Positions 53,181 through 62,286 of a DNA stretch of 64,000 nt are shown here, in pieces. The notes under the pieces were generated by a model. It was not told where the DNA came from. It ran no database searches and saw nothing but the letters and a program-made list of their open reading frames with translations. Within the stretch, counting starts at the first letter, position 1. Every line of letters starts with the position of its first letter. The position numbers were made by a program, and so were the translations under genes. The stretch lies in contig MEOA01000045.1 of NCBI GenBank assembly GCA_001768515.1, forward strand, positions 62,001 to 126,000, written 5' to 3'. The stretch is from Bacteroidetes bacterium GWE2_42_24 (GTDB lineage: Bacteria > Bacteroidota > Bacteroidia > Bacteroidales > TTA-H9).

Positions 53181-54100
53181 CAGGAGCCGGATGAGTTGTT
53201 TGAAATGGTGAGTTTGATAATTGCCCCTACCATCACGACGGCACTTATCCATTGCATAGTTGTCAGTATTGCTCCATTAATCAGGTAATCAAATATCACG
53301 GCTGAAATTGGAAAGAAGAGCTCACACATGGTTGCTACCATGGCTCTTACCCTGATAAGCCCCATATAATAAAGAAAAATGGCTCCCGAACCTGTTGTGA
53401 AAGCGATAATCAGAAAGATGCCCCATTGAAAAGGAGTTACAAGCGATATATTTGTAAATGTGTTGTTTATGGCGACATACGTCAACATGATTACCGAAGT
53501 AAGTCCATATCTGAAAAAAGTCGCTGTGCGGAAACTCATCGACCCGACAGCTTTTTTGCTAAATACCGTAGAACTTCCAAAGGCAGCTGCTGCCAGGATT
53601 GCATACCCGGAGGCTTTCAGCGTATTTCCGTTTGTTTGAAAATCTGGTAATTCTAATCCGAAGGTAAGTGTATAACCAGCAGCCAATGCAAGTGAACCCC
53701 ATGCAATAAATCGTCTATTAATTTTCTCTTTTAGTAATATGGCAGCCAGCGTAATGGCGAATATCGGTTGTAGTTTTTGTAAAAGGACGATTACTGTCAG
53801 GGGTTTAAATTCAAGTAAGAAAAGCGCCTTCACTATAAACAGGGTTCCGGCTGCACCGCCAAACAATGCAACTAAAAAAAGATTGATCCATTGGTTAGCT
53901 GTAAACGTTCTGGCAACTTTGTATTCCCTGTAAAGGAATAGGTTCATAAGCGCGAAGGGTATGAGATGCAATGTCATAACCACAAAACCGGTATCGAGTG
54001 GACGGAGTCCTGGTGTGAGTACTACACCATCAAGACCCCAGAGGATGGCTGCGAAACTGATGGCCAGACCACCTATCCAGGATGCAGGGCTTTTTTGCAT
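53180..54100 (-). CDS. EamA-family (DMT superfamily) transporter
   Basis: This 306-residue membrane protein has ten hydrophobic helices in two EamA repeats, the first starting with ISFAAILWGLDGVVL and carrying PIFAITLAAILLKEKI at the end of helix 4-5, the second with GYAILAAAAFGSSTVFSKKA. The family exports or imports metabolites such as amino acids, nucleosides or vitamins. The stop codon shares one base with the start of the kinase gene (TGATG), so the two are translationally coupled. The substrate is unknown. Confidence 0.88.
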   Translation of the reverse strand: MQKSPASWIGGLAISFAAILWGLDGVVLTPGLRPLDTGFVVMTLHLIPFALMNLFLYREYKVARTFTANQWINLFLVALFGGAAGTLFIVKALFLLEFKPLTVIVLLQKLQPIFAITLAAILLKEKINRRFIAWGSLALAAGYTLTFGLELPDFQTNGNTLKASGYAILAAAAFGSSTVFSKKAVGSMSFRTATFFRYGLTSVIMLTYVAINNTFTNISLVTPFQWGIFLIIAFTTGSGAIFLYYMGLIRVRAMVATMCELFFPISAVIFDYLINGAILTTMQWISAVVMVGAIIKLTISNNSSGS

Positions 54101-54192
54101 TGAATTGATTCGGAATTTTAGGCAAAGGTAACTAAATTTGTGCTTTTATCCTTTCTGGTCTGTTAACATTGACAGGATACAGGGATGTCAAA

Positions 54193-54199
54193 AAGGAGG
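54193..54199 (+). promoter_or_regulatory. Ribosome-binding site that decides the start of the radical SAM gene
   Basis: AAGGAGG lies five bases before the TTG at 54205. Strong Shine-Dalgarno sequences are rare in this genome, so this one is informative. It favours TTG at 54205 over TTG at 54169. Confidence 0.6.
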
Positions 54200-54204
54200 T
54201 TGAT

Positions 54205-55215
54205 TTGAAACCTGAAAGCAAAGAATGGTCACGACCTATTTCCGGCGGGCGCGTGCAGTGTCTTATTTGTCCACATGGATGCATCCTTATACCTGGAGCG
54301 GTTGGTAGATGCGGCGTACGAGTTGCCGGCGTTAATCGAATTTCAAATCCATATACCTTCCAATTAAGCGTCATTAGGTTTGATCCTGTGGAAAAGAAAC
54401 CTCTGTTTCATTTTTATCCCGGCCGCCTTGTTTTAAGCCTTGGCGGGGTCGGTTGTAATCTTCAATGTCAGTGGTGCCAGAATTATTCGATTTCGCAGTG
54501 TATCCCTTCCGATCTCCATGGTTTAAAATCTTTTTCTATTCCGGAAATTTTGTCAGTCGCCCGATCAGAACCCCGTAGCATTGGCGTTGCATTTACTTAT
54601 AATGAGCCCACCGTTTCGCTTGAATTTTTACTTGAAGTGTCCAGGGCTTTCCAACAATCAGGTTTAATCTGCTCAATGATTACCAATGGCTTCATAAATC
54701 AGACTCCGCTGGGAGCGTTATGTGAAGTAATAGATGCATTTAATGTTGATTTAAAGGGATTTAATGAAAATTTTTATCGGGATTGTACCACAGGCCATCT
54801 GAGCACGATACTCCAGTCTCTGAGGATGATCAGGACGGCAGGGAAGCATCTTGAAGTGACCTTTCTGGCCATTCCAGAACTGAATACCTCTTTTTCTGAT
54901 TTTGAAGCGATGTGCCGATGGATCGCCGATAACCTTGGTGCTGATACCCCGTTACACATCAGTCGCTACCACCCCGCCTGGCAATGCGGCATACAGGCTA
55001 CGCCATCCGATCTGTTGGTCGCGCTTTATGAAAAGGCCAAAATAAACCTGAATTATGTATATCTGGGAAATCTCAGCAGCAATGATTACGAATCAACGAA
55101 TTGCCCTGATTGTGGCATGCTGTTGGTTGAAAGAGCCGGCTATCAGGTCATCATCAGGGGAATGGAGCAGAACAGGTGTTCAAGTTGCAGACGGATCATT
55201 CCTGGTGTTTTCTGA
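54205..55215 (+). CDS. amrS: AmmeMemoRadiSam-type radical SAM enzyme
   Basis: This 336-residue enzyme binds a 4Fe-4S cluster through GCNLQCQWC (Cys84, Cys88, Cys91) and is related to pyruvate formate-lyase activases. The N-terminal CLICPHGC ... GRCG (Cys19, 22, 26, 36) and a C-terminal pair of CxxC motifs (CPDCG and CSSCRR) are family features and probably bind more metal. FTYNEPTVSLEF and DAFNVDLKGF are core signature regions. Members often lie beside AmmeMemoRadiSam genes A and B, which are not seen here; their biochemical role is unresolved. The start is chosen from the ribosome-binding site. Confidence 0.85.
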   Translation: MKPESKEWSRPISGGRVQCLICPHGCILIPGAVGRCGVRVAGVNRISNPYTFQLSVIRFDPVEKKPLFHFYPGRLVLSLGGVGCNLQCQWCQNYSISQCIPSDLHGLKSFSIPEILSVARSEPRSIGVAFTYNEPTVSLEFLLEVSRAFQQSGLICSMITNGFINQTPLGALCEVIDAFNVDLKGFNENFYRDCTTGHLSTILQSLRMIRTAGKHLEVTFLAIPELNTSFSDFEAMCRWIADNLGADTPLHISRYHPAWQCGIQATPSDLLVALYEKAKINLNYVYLGNLSSNDYESTNCPDCGMLLVERAGYQVIIRGMEQNRCSSCRRIIPGVF

Positions 55216-55320
55216 GGTGGTGTAGTAGCTACTATCATTGCCTGCAATATCCAGCAGGATGAACCGTTAAGACGGCATATCAAAAAAACAGTTAATTTGC
55301 ACCCTGATAAATTAAACAGA

Positions 55321-56826
55321 ATGAACCTATACGCCAGAAAGGAGCGATGGAAATGGTTGCTGTTGCTGGCATCCGTTGTAATACTAGCAGGCACACTCTG
55401 GTTTACCAATTCAATGGTGCAGAAGGTTGCAGCCGAGGAGCGTAAAAATGTGAAACTCTGGGCCGATGCTGTTCATCGGAAGGCAAGCCTTGTACAATAT
55501 ACTGAGGCATTTTTTAAGCAACTTCAGAATGAAGAGAGAAAACGGGTTGAATTGCTTGCTCACGCTTATAATGCTTTAATTAATTCCTCTCTTGATGAAG
55601 AGCTCACTTTTTATCTGGAGATCATTAATAAAAATACAAACATTCCGGTTGTGCTGACTGATCCTGAACGACGAATTATTAATTCTAAAAACGTCACCTT
55701 TGATACAATAACCACCCGGTTCCTTAGCGATTCTCTTTTGGCGGAGTTTTCTGTTTATCAACCCATCAGAGTTAATTTGGATCGAAATGTCTATAGATTG
55801 TTGTATTATAAAGAGTCCAGGTTGTTTACTGAACTTCGTGAAGTGCTTAACGATCTTAACCGTTCCTTTCTCGATGAGGTGGTTACCAATTCAGCTTCAG
55901 TGCCGGTAATCATTACGGATAGTCTGCAAAATCTTATAGCTTCTGGTAACATCGATTCACTTAGGCCTCAGGATACCGCTAGAATAGTCTCTTTGATTGC
56001 TCACATGAAGGATGAAAATGATCCGATAGTGATTCAGTTGGGTGGTCAGGGGGCTACCTACATCTATTACCTTAGTTCTGGATTACTTACCCAGTTGCGT
56101 TATTACCCGGCAGTGCAATTTGGCATTATCGGACTGTTTTTGCTTGTCGCCTATGTTTTGTTCAGTTCAGCCCGAAAGTCAGAACAAGACCAGGTGTGGG
56201 TGGGCATGTCAAAAGAAACAGCTCACCAGCTTGGGACACCGCTTTCATCAATGATCGCCTGGCTTGAACTGATGAAAATTGATGGTATTGAACATGCCGC
56301 TATAGAGGAACTTGGTAAGGATGTCAAGCGGCTTGAAACAATTTCGCAGCGATTCTCCAAGATTGGTTCGATACCAAAGCTGGAACCTGTGAATGTAGTA
56401 GCACTTATTTATCAGGCTATCGATTACCTGCGTAAAAGAACCTCTCGGAAGGTCACCTACCAGATCAATTTCCCTGAAGACAAGGAGATGATTATTCCAC
56501 TTAACCCTGAATTATTTGAATGGGTGGTAGAGAATCTTGTGCGTAATGCTGTTGATGCAATGGGCGGGGCAGGGCGTTTCACCATCGACCTCACGGAAAC
56601 CAATCATCACATCGCGATCGACTTTACCGATACTGGTAAGGGGATTCCCCGCCGCAAATTTAAAACCATATTCCAGCCTGGTTATACTAGTAAAAAACGT
56701 GGATGGGGGCTTGGATTAACCCTCGTGCGACGCATTGTGAGAAGCTACCACAATGGAAAAATATTTGTCAAAGCCTCTACTCCTGACAAGGGGACAACCT
56801 TCCGTATAACCCTGCGTAAACCATGA
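55321..56826 (+). CDS. Membrane sensor histidine kinase (orphan)
   Basis: The protein (501 residues from ATG at 55321) has two membrane helices (about 12-32 and 266-288) around a periplasmic sensor region of roughly 230 residues with repeated VPVVLTDPERRIINS-like text, pointing to two similar alpha/beta sensor modules. The kinase part has phosphoacceptor His302 in KETAHQLGTPLSSM, a Bacteroidota-type H box, then ENLVRNAVDAM, DTGKGIPRRKFKTIF and GWGLGLTLVRRI. The preceding TTG at 55297 is unlikely. The stop codon overlaps the hemW start (ATGA). No response regulator gene is adjacent. Confidence 0.9.
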   Translation: MNLYARKERWKWLLLLASVVILAGTLWFTNSMVQKVAAEERKNVKLWADAVHRKASLVQYTEAFFKQLQNEERKRVELLAHAYNALINSSLDEELTFYLEIINKNTNIPVVLTDPERRIINSKNVTFDTITTRFLSDSLLAEFSVYQPIRVNLDRNVYRLLYYKESRLFTELREVLNDLNRSFLDEVVTNSASVPVIITDSLQNLIASGNIDSLRPQDTARIVSLIAHMKDENDPIVIQLGGQGATYIYYLSSGLLTQLRYYPAVQFGIIGLFLLVAYVLFSSARKSEQDQVWVGMSKETAHQLGTPLSSMIAWLELMKIDGIEHAAIEELGKDVKRLETISQRFSKIGSIPKLEPVNVVALIYQAIDYLRKRTSRKVTYQINFPEDKEMIIPLNPELFEWVVENLVRNAVDAMGGAGRFTIDLTETNHHIAIDFTDTGKGIPRRKFKTIFQPGYTSKKRGWGLGLTLVRRIVRSYHNGKIFVKASTPDKGTTFRITLRKP

Positions 56827-57965
56827 GTGGTATTTATATCCATATCCCTTTCTGCACAACAAAGTGCAATTATTGTAATTTTTTCTCGGTGACCTCCTTG
56901 AGCCGTAAAGCCTCTTTTATAGAAGCCTTAGAGGCTGAGATCAGCTTGCAGAGTGATTTTTTTAAGCAGTTACCAGGACATACCACGGTTGATACTATTT
57001 ACTTGGGTGGCGGGACCCCTTCGTTGCTTACGCCTGAAGATCTTCGCAGAATTTTTGTATCCCTCTCTGCAAATTTTTCATGGAGCCCTGATGTGGAGAT
57101 TACCATCGAGGCCAATCCTGATGATGTTACAACTGCGCTGCTTCGCGAGTGGCTTTTACTGGGGATAAATCGATTAAGTATTGGTATCCAGTCATTCAGA
57201 GCCGATGTTCTCAGGTATTTAAGCCGAAGACATTCAGCCGAGAAGTCATTAACTGTGGTGGAGATGGCTCTCAATTCCGGATTTAAGAACCTGAGCGGGG
57301 ATCTTATCTATGGCGTTCCCGGGTTGCGAGATGATGAGTGGCTGGTCGATGTCGAAAGGCTTTCAACCAGCGGGGTTACCCATATCAGTGCCTATGCACT
57401 GACTGTTGAACCAAAGACGTCTCTCGATTTCCAGATACGGAAGGGGAGGGTTGGTGCTCCCGATGAGGACGCGGCCTTCAGACAATATTACCTGCTTAGA
57501 GAGAGACTGCGCAATCGGGGTTTTGATCAGTACGAGATCAGTAACTTTTCTTTCAAAGGTTACCAATCGCGCCATAACAGTGGCTATTGGAGTGGTGAGC
57601 CATACCTTGGGCTTGGTCCTTCGGCTCACTCTTACAATGGTAATATGAGACGTTGGAATCCATCGTTACTTCAGGCATGGATTGATTCCTCTCTTTCAGG
57701 AATTCCAGCCCACGAAGAAGAATTTATTTCAATGGAAAAGAGATACAATGAGATGGTAATGACCAAATTGCGTACTTCGGTAGGGCTAAATATGCTGGAA
57801 GTCGAAAAATCGCTCGGGCTGTCATGGCGGAATTATCTCGAAAAAGTATGTCAAATACCTGTTAAACTGGGTGATGTGGTCATATTGGGTGAAACATTGT
57901 TTATTCCTTCTGAGAAATTGTTTTTATCAGACGCCATCATTTCCGATTTGATGTATGTTGACTAG
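56823..57965 (+). CDS. hemW: Heme chaperone HemW (radical SAM)
   Basis: This 380-residue protein belongs to the HemN-like radical SAM family and binds heme and a 4Fe-4S cluster via Cys11, Cys15 and Cys18 in CTTKCNYCNF. Family features are YLGGGTPSLL, IEANPDDV, RLSIGIQSF and GYWSGEPYLGLGPSAHS. It has the CNYCNF form seen in HemW; bona fide coproporphyrinogen dehydrogenases carry a further cysteine in the cluster motif. Its start overlaps the upstream kinase gene by four bases, so translation is coupled. Confidence 0.92.
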   Translation: MSGIYIHIPFCTTKCNYCNFFSVTSLSRKASFIEALEAEISLQSDFFKQLPGHTTVDTIYLGGGTPSLLTPEDLRRIFVSLSANFSWSPDVEITIEANPDDVTTALLREWLLLGINRLSIGIQSFRADVLRYLSRRHSAEKSLTVVEMALNSGFKNLSGDLIYGVPGLRDDEWLVDVERLSTSGVTHISAYALTVEPKTSLDFQIRKGRVGAPDEDAAFRQYYLLRERLRNRGFDQYEISNFSFKGYQSRHNSGYWSGEPYLGLGPSAHSYNGNMRRWNPSLLQAWIDSSLSGIPAHEEEFISMEKRYNEMVMTKLRTSVGLNMLEVEKSLGLSWRNYLEKVCQIPVKLGDVVILGETLFIPSEKLFLSDAIISDLMYVD

Positions 57966-58096
57966 CAATTGATTGAACGAAGTAGATGTTTTTCCACTTT
58001 TTAATCTCTTTTTTTTGTTTTTTTGCATTGAATAATATGACCTTTAAACGGTCAGTATTTTTTTGTATTTTTATATCTGAATCAAATTAAAATTGG

Positions 58097-59002
58097 ATGC
58101 ACGTTTACAGATTTAGACTCTTATGCGATGGGGTTGATGACTTCGTTAGGGAAATTGAGGTAGGAAGTCAGCAGACCTTTCTGAACTTTCTGTATGCCCT
58201 TTATGACTGCACCACTTTGGAACGCTCTGGTGAGGTTTCATTCTATATCTCGAATATCCGCTGGCTCAAACTGAAAGAGATTGGCTTAAATGAAAGACCA
58301 GCACAAAAACGATACTTCGAGGACGATGAAGAATTGCGCGCTGATGAACGTCGTCGAAAACTTCCCTTTATCCTGATGACCGATGCTTTCTTGAGTGACT
58401 ATATTGAAGATCCGCACCAACGGCTTATTCTTGAACATCCGGGGGGTGAAGTGCGTTTGTTTTATATTGAGTTGCTTAAGATCAGCAAATCGGCCGATGG
58501 AGTAATCTATCCGCGTTGCGTTGTAAGAAAGGGTGAACTGCCTGTTAAAGTTCAATATATCGCGCCGGTGATGCCCATGAAGCCGATTGAAAAGAAAGTG
58601 ACCAATTTGCTCGAAGAGCTGGCCCGGGTTCAGGTTCCTCTGATTTCAGACGATGAAGAGGAACCGGTGGAGGAAGATCTCGATGATGAGGACGATGCCT
58701 CAGGTCTTGCTGATGAGGCTGACGAAGATATTGATGAAGAGATCATTGGAAAGGATATAGAGGACATGCTTGAAGATGATACTTTCAGTAAAATACTCGC
58801 CGGGGAAACACCTGAGCCAAAAGTCAGGAAGAGTGGAGGTGGCCGTAAACCACGCACACATCGGGATGATGATGATGATATGCTGGGTAATATTGATGAT
58901 GAAGAAGAAAGTTATGGCAAAGAAACCTACGGCAATGATGATGAAGATTTTGGAAATGGATTCGAAATATCAGGCGGTAATAACGACGATGATTATTATT
59001 AA
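58097..59002 (+). CDS. pRiA4b ORF-3-like protein with an acidic tail
   Basis: This 301-residue protein starts with a pRiA4b ORF-3-like domain (about 1-175): VYRFRLLCDGVDDFVREIEV, FLNFLYALYDCT, and a DPHQRLILEHPG region. The remaining 125 residues are dominated by aspartate and glutamate runs with no predicted fold. Bacteroidota relatives, often annotated as IS1096 passenger TnpR-like, occur near miaA. No transposon is evident. The gene ends 62 bases before miaA with an intervening terminator-like hairpin. Function is unknown; the highly acidic tail suggests binding to basic partners. Confidence 0.75.
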   Translation: MHVYRFRLLCDGVDDFVREIEVGSQQTFLNFLYALYDCTTLERSGEVSFYISNIRWLKLKEIGLNERPAQKRYFEDDEELRADERRRKLPFILMTDAFLSDYIEDPHQRLILEHPGGEVRLFYIELLKISKSADGVIYPRCVVRKGELPVKVQYIAPVMPMKPIEKKVTNLLEELARVQVPLISDDEEEPVEEDLDDEDDASGLADEADEDIDEEIIGKDIEDMLEDDTFSKILAGETPEPKVRKSGGGRKPRTHRDDDDDMLGNIDDEEESYGKETYGNDDEDFGNGFEISGGNNDDDYY

Positions 59003-59023
59003 GATGTGTGCTTATAAACATAT

Positions 59024-59053
59024 AACCCGGAAGGTTTCTTCCGGGTTTTTTTC
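59024..59053 (+). terminator. Intrinsic terminator between the acidic protein and miaA
   Basis: AACCCGGAAG and CTTCCGGGTT form a ten-pair stem around GTTT and run into a T-tract. It begins 21 bases after the upstream stop codon and overlaps the region just before the miaA start. Confidence 0.85.
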
Positions 59054-59064
59054 TGACTGAAGGG

Positions 59065-59994
59065 ATGAGCGAAGCCAAAACTAAACCACTGTTATTGGTC
59101 ATCTGTGGCCCGACGGCCAGCGGCAAGACTGCTCTTGCTGTGAGGCTGGCCAAGCATTTTAAAACTATTGTTATTTCAGCCGATTCACGTCAGTTTTATC
59201 AGGAAATGAATATTGGGACGGCAGTACCCTCCATAGCTGAACAAGAAGGTGTACCACATTATTTTCTGAAACAGATATCAGTTAACCAGCCATACAATGC
59301 TTCAACATATGCAGCCGATGTTCTGGCCTTTACTAACTCTTTTTTCAAGGAGCATCCGCTGGCGGTTATGGTTGGAGGTTCGGGATTATACATCTCTGCT
59401 GTTTGTGAGGGAATGGATGAACTACCTGATCCTGATCCGGAAATCAGGCTTTCCATTCTTAAACGCTTTGAAGCCGGAGGAATCACAGTGCTCCGGAAAT
59501 GGCTTGAAGAACTTGATCCTGAATTCTGTAAAGTGGTTGATATGGCCAATCCAAAACGGTTGCAGAGAGCTCTGGAAGTTTGCCTGATTACCGGGCACCC
59601 GTATTCTTCCTTAAGAACGGCCAAAGCAAATCCTCGTGAGTTTAATGTGCTGAAAATTGGTATCGAATTGCCTCGGACGGAACTTTTTTCCAGAATTGAA
59701 CAGCGCACCGATGCTATGCTGGCTAACGGACTTATAGATGAAGTCCGTTCTTTGATCCCCTTCCGCCACCTGAATGCCCTTCAGACTGTAGGTTACCGTG
59801 AGTTGTTTCGCTATTTTGATGGTGATATCTCCCTTGAACAAGCCATCACCGACATCAAAACCAATACGCGACGTTATGCCAAACGGCAGATTACATGGTT
59901 CCAACGCGACACCTCAATACGGTGGCTTAAACCTGAGCAGTTTGGCGTCATTGGTCAAATGGTTTCTGATGCTATGGCAGCTATTAACTTTTAG
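59065..59994 (+). CDS. miaA: tRNA dimethylallyltransferase
   Basis: This 309-residue enzyme adds a dimethylallyl group to N6 of A37 in tRNAs that read codons starting with U. The P-loop is GPTASGKT (15-22), followed by SADSRQFYQEMNIGTA, GVPHYFL, GGSGLYISA and the tRNA-binding AKRQITWFQRD near the C-terminus. It starts close after a terminator, so it needs its own promoter or readthrough. Length and all motifs are normal. Confidence 0.96.
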   Translation: MSEAKTKPLLLVICGPTASGKTALAVRLAKHFKTIVISADSRQFYQEMNIGTAVPSIAEQEGVPHYFLKQISVNQPYNASTYAADVLAFTNSFFKEHPLAVMVGGSGLYISAVCEGMDELPDPDPEIRLSILKRFEAGGITVLRKWLEELDPEFCKVVDMANPKRLQRALEVCLITGHPYSSLRTAKANPREFNVLKIGIELPRTELFSRIEQRTDAMLANGLIDEVRSLIPFRHLNALQTVGYRELFRYFDGDISLEQAITDIKTNTRRYAKRQITWFQRDTSIRWLKPEQFGVIGQMVSDAMAAINF

Positions 59995-60024
59995 CTTATT
60001 TCTGTCTTGTAACCGAACTCTCCG

Positions 60025-60032
60025 TATTTTTG
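60025..60032 (+). promoter_or_regulatory. Bacteroidota -7 box for the LtaS-like gene
   Basis: TATTTTTG matches TAnnTTTG and lies 19 bases before the start codon at 60052. Confidence 0.5.
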
Positions 60033-60051
60033 CAACCCAATTCTTTGGTTA

Positions 60052-61926
60052 ATGAAAACTTCTCTGGCGAAAGCTTTTACAATACTGATAAGGCATTTTC
60101 TTTGGTTTATGTTGCTATTTGCATTGGCTCGTCTGGTCTTCATGGTTGTTTATTCCGGCATGATCATCAATTCGGGTGCAAGCCTTACAGAGGTTCTGGC
60201 GGCCTTCATCTATGCCCTGCACCTTGATGCGGCTACTGCATGTTACCTGATTACTATTCCCTTTCTGTCCCTGATGGTTTGGATGCTGACAAGAGGAAAT
60301 TGGATTCGACATTTCTTACTCTGGTATTCCTGTCTCACCACTATGCTTATCTCCCTGATGCTGGGCGGCGAATTGGGTCTGTACAGTGAGTGGAAAACGA
60401 AACTCAACTACAAGGCTCTTATGTATCTTCGTCATCCATCTGAGGTCTTTAATTCGATCAGCACCTGGCAGTTGATTCTCTGGTTCATGGTCGTTGGACT
60501 TTTTATATTTCTGATGGTACTGGTTTACCGAAAGTGGTTTGCCGTTCGCACTTCTGGAGCTGTAGGTCGTTGGTGGCATTTGCCGGTTTTCATTATTTTG
60601 GTAGTTCCTTGTGTCGGGCTTGGAATACGTGGTGGAATCCAGGAAATTCCTATTAACCAGAGCGCATCTTTTTATTCCACTCATGGCGTGCTGAATGCAG
60701 CTTCTGTGAATACTACATTTAACCTCTATATCAGCATTTTTGAAAACAGGGCTTTTCTTGACAAGAATCCTTACGAGATCATGCCACGCGAAACCGCAGA
60801 GGCAACAGTTAAGAAAATTCTTACGCCAGTATGCGATTCCACTCAGTCAATTCTTACCACCAGGCGCCCCAATGTCGTTATCATCATTCTTGAAAGCTGG
60901 TCAGCTGATCTGATTCAGTCTTTGGGCGGCGAGCCGGGCATTACTCCTGAATTTGCAAAGCTTGAAAAGAAGGGTGTTCTGTTTGGTCAGACTTATGCCG
61001 GTGGCTCACGTTCTGAGCAGGGAATGGCTGCTCTGTTCAGTGGTTTTCCTCCGCATCCTTTTACCTCAATTACTGTTCAACCCGACAAGTATTCACGATT
61101 GGCCTCCCTGCCGGCTTTGATGAATAAAGCCAACTATGCAACTTCTTACTACTTTGGCGGTCAATTGATCTATGGTAATATCAAGAGCTACATTATGTTT
61201 ACGGGATTTCACAGGATTGTGGAAATGGATGGTTTCGATGCATCCATCCCGCGTGGTAAACTGGGTGTCCATGACCAATATACCCTAGATCGATTGCTCA
61301 CCGATCTCGACAAAGAAAAGCAACCTTTCTTCAGTTCTCTGTTTACTTTGAGTACCCATTCGCCTTACGATCAGCCAATGGAAGAGAAACTGACCTGGGG
61401 AGATAACGAACGGCATTATATCAATTCGGCATACTATACCGACTGGTGTCTTGGTCGCTTCTTTGCTGAAGCCTCAACGAAGTCCTGGTACCCGAACACG
61501 CTTTTCATCCTGGTAGCCGACCATAGTCACAACTCATACCGTAACTGGGATCCCAAGACATTTGAATACCATCATATTCCAATGCTCTGGCTTGGCGATG
61601 TCATTAAACCTGAATGGCGCGGCCAGCGGTACGATAAACTCGTAAGCCAGACAGACATAGCAACCACTCTTGTTAATCAACTACAGTTGCCCGATACAGC
61701 CTTTTTCTGGAGCCGTAACGTGTTAAATAAATGCTATGATGATTTCACCTACCATGTGATGGACGATGGTGTATTGGGCTGGAAACGCCCTGATGGCTAT
61801 TTTATCGAAGAGATGTCCTTTCGGAAAACCTTTGCCCAAAACCTGCCACCCCAACGCGCTGATAGCATCCGTAAAGAAGGTTATGCCTTCCTTCAGGTAC
61901 TGTTTCAGCAGTACCTCGATTTCTAG
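60052..61926 (+). CDS. LtaS/sulfatase-family membrane enzyme
   Basis: This 624-residue protein has five N-terminal membrane helices and a periplasmic sulfatase-fold domain (about 270-600), the layout of lipoteichoic-acid synthases and related phosphoglycerol or phosphoethanolamine transferases. Metal and active-site motifs are VVIIILESWSADL, GGSRSEQGMAALFSGFP (nucleophile loop, with Ser where LtaS-type proteins have Thr) and ILVADHSHN (metal-binding Asp and His). Gram-negative relatives modify envelope glycans or lipids. The donor and acceptor are unknown. Confidence 0.88.
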   Translation: MKTSLAKAFTILIRHFLWFMLLFALARLVFMVVYSGMIINSGASLTEVLAAFIYALHLDAATACYLITIPFLSLMVWMLTRGNWIRHFLLWYSCLTTMLISLMLGGELGLYSEWKTKLNYKALMYLRHPSEVFNSISTWQLILWFMVVGLFIFLMVLVYRKWFAVRTSGAVGRWWHLPVFIILVVPCVGLGIRGGIQEIPINQSASFYSTHGVLNAASVNTTFNLYISIFENRAFLDKNPYEIMPRETAEATVKKILTPVCDSTQSILTTRRPNVVIIILESWSADLIQSLGGEPGITPEFAKLEKKGVLFGQTYAGGSRSEQGMAALFSGFPPHPFTSITVQPDKYSRLASLPALMNKANYATSYYFGGQLIYGNIKSYIMFTGFHRIVEMDGFDASIPRGKLGVHDQYTLDRLLTDLDKEKQPFFSSLFTLSTHSPYDQPMEEKLTWGDNERHYINSAYYTDWCLGRFFAEASTKSWYPNTLFILVADHSHNSYRNWDPKTFEYHHIPMLWLGDVIKPEWRGQRYDKLVSQTDIATTLVNQLQLPDTAFFWSRNVLNKCYDDFTYHVMDDGVLGWKRPDGYFIEEMSFRKTFAQNLPPQRADSIRKEGYAFLQVLFQQYLDF

Positions 61927-62286
61927 TATATCTGGCTTCCTGTTTCTGCCTTCATAAATTGCGTCGTGTGAAATAGTAATGTTGGCTTACTAAATTGGAC
62001 GCCGGAACATTTTCTCTATTGAAAATCAAACCAGAGAGGAGCTATATCCTGCGTTGCTACTTTATAATTCGAAGAAGGTCCGAAGCATATATAAAAAATG
62101 GCAGCAAAAGAAAAGGGTTGGATTTTGTTAATTTATAAGCCATCCAGCAATTGTTGCGAGCGGGAGTTTTCTTGCCCAACCGATGATCCATGGGGTTGGG
62201 TTCCAATAAAAGTCGTTGTAATGCTAAAATAAAAGCCTTGTTGATTATCAGTGATTTTAATCGTTTTGGGTGTCGGGAACTATTAG
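61927..62286. other. Intergenic stretch without a recognisable gene
   Basis: About 360 bases between the convergent LtaS-like gene and pdxB. Stops are frequent in all frames; no tRNA, clear terminator or repeat was seen. Confidence 0.4.
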
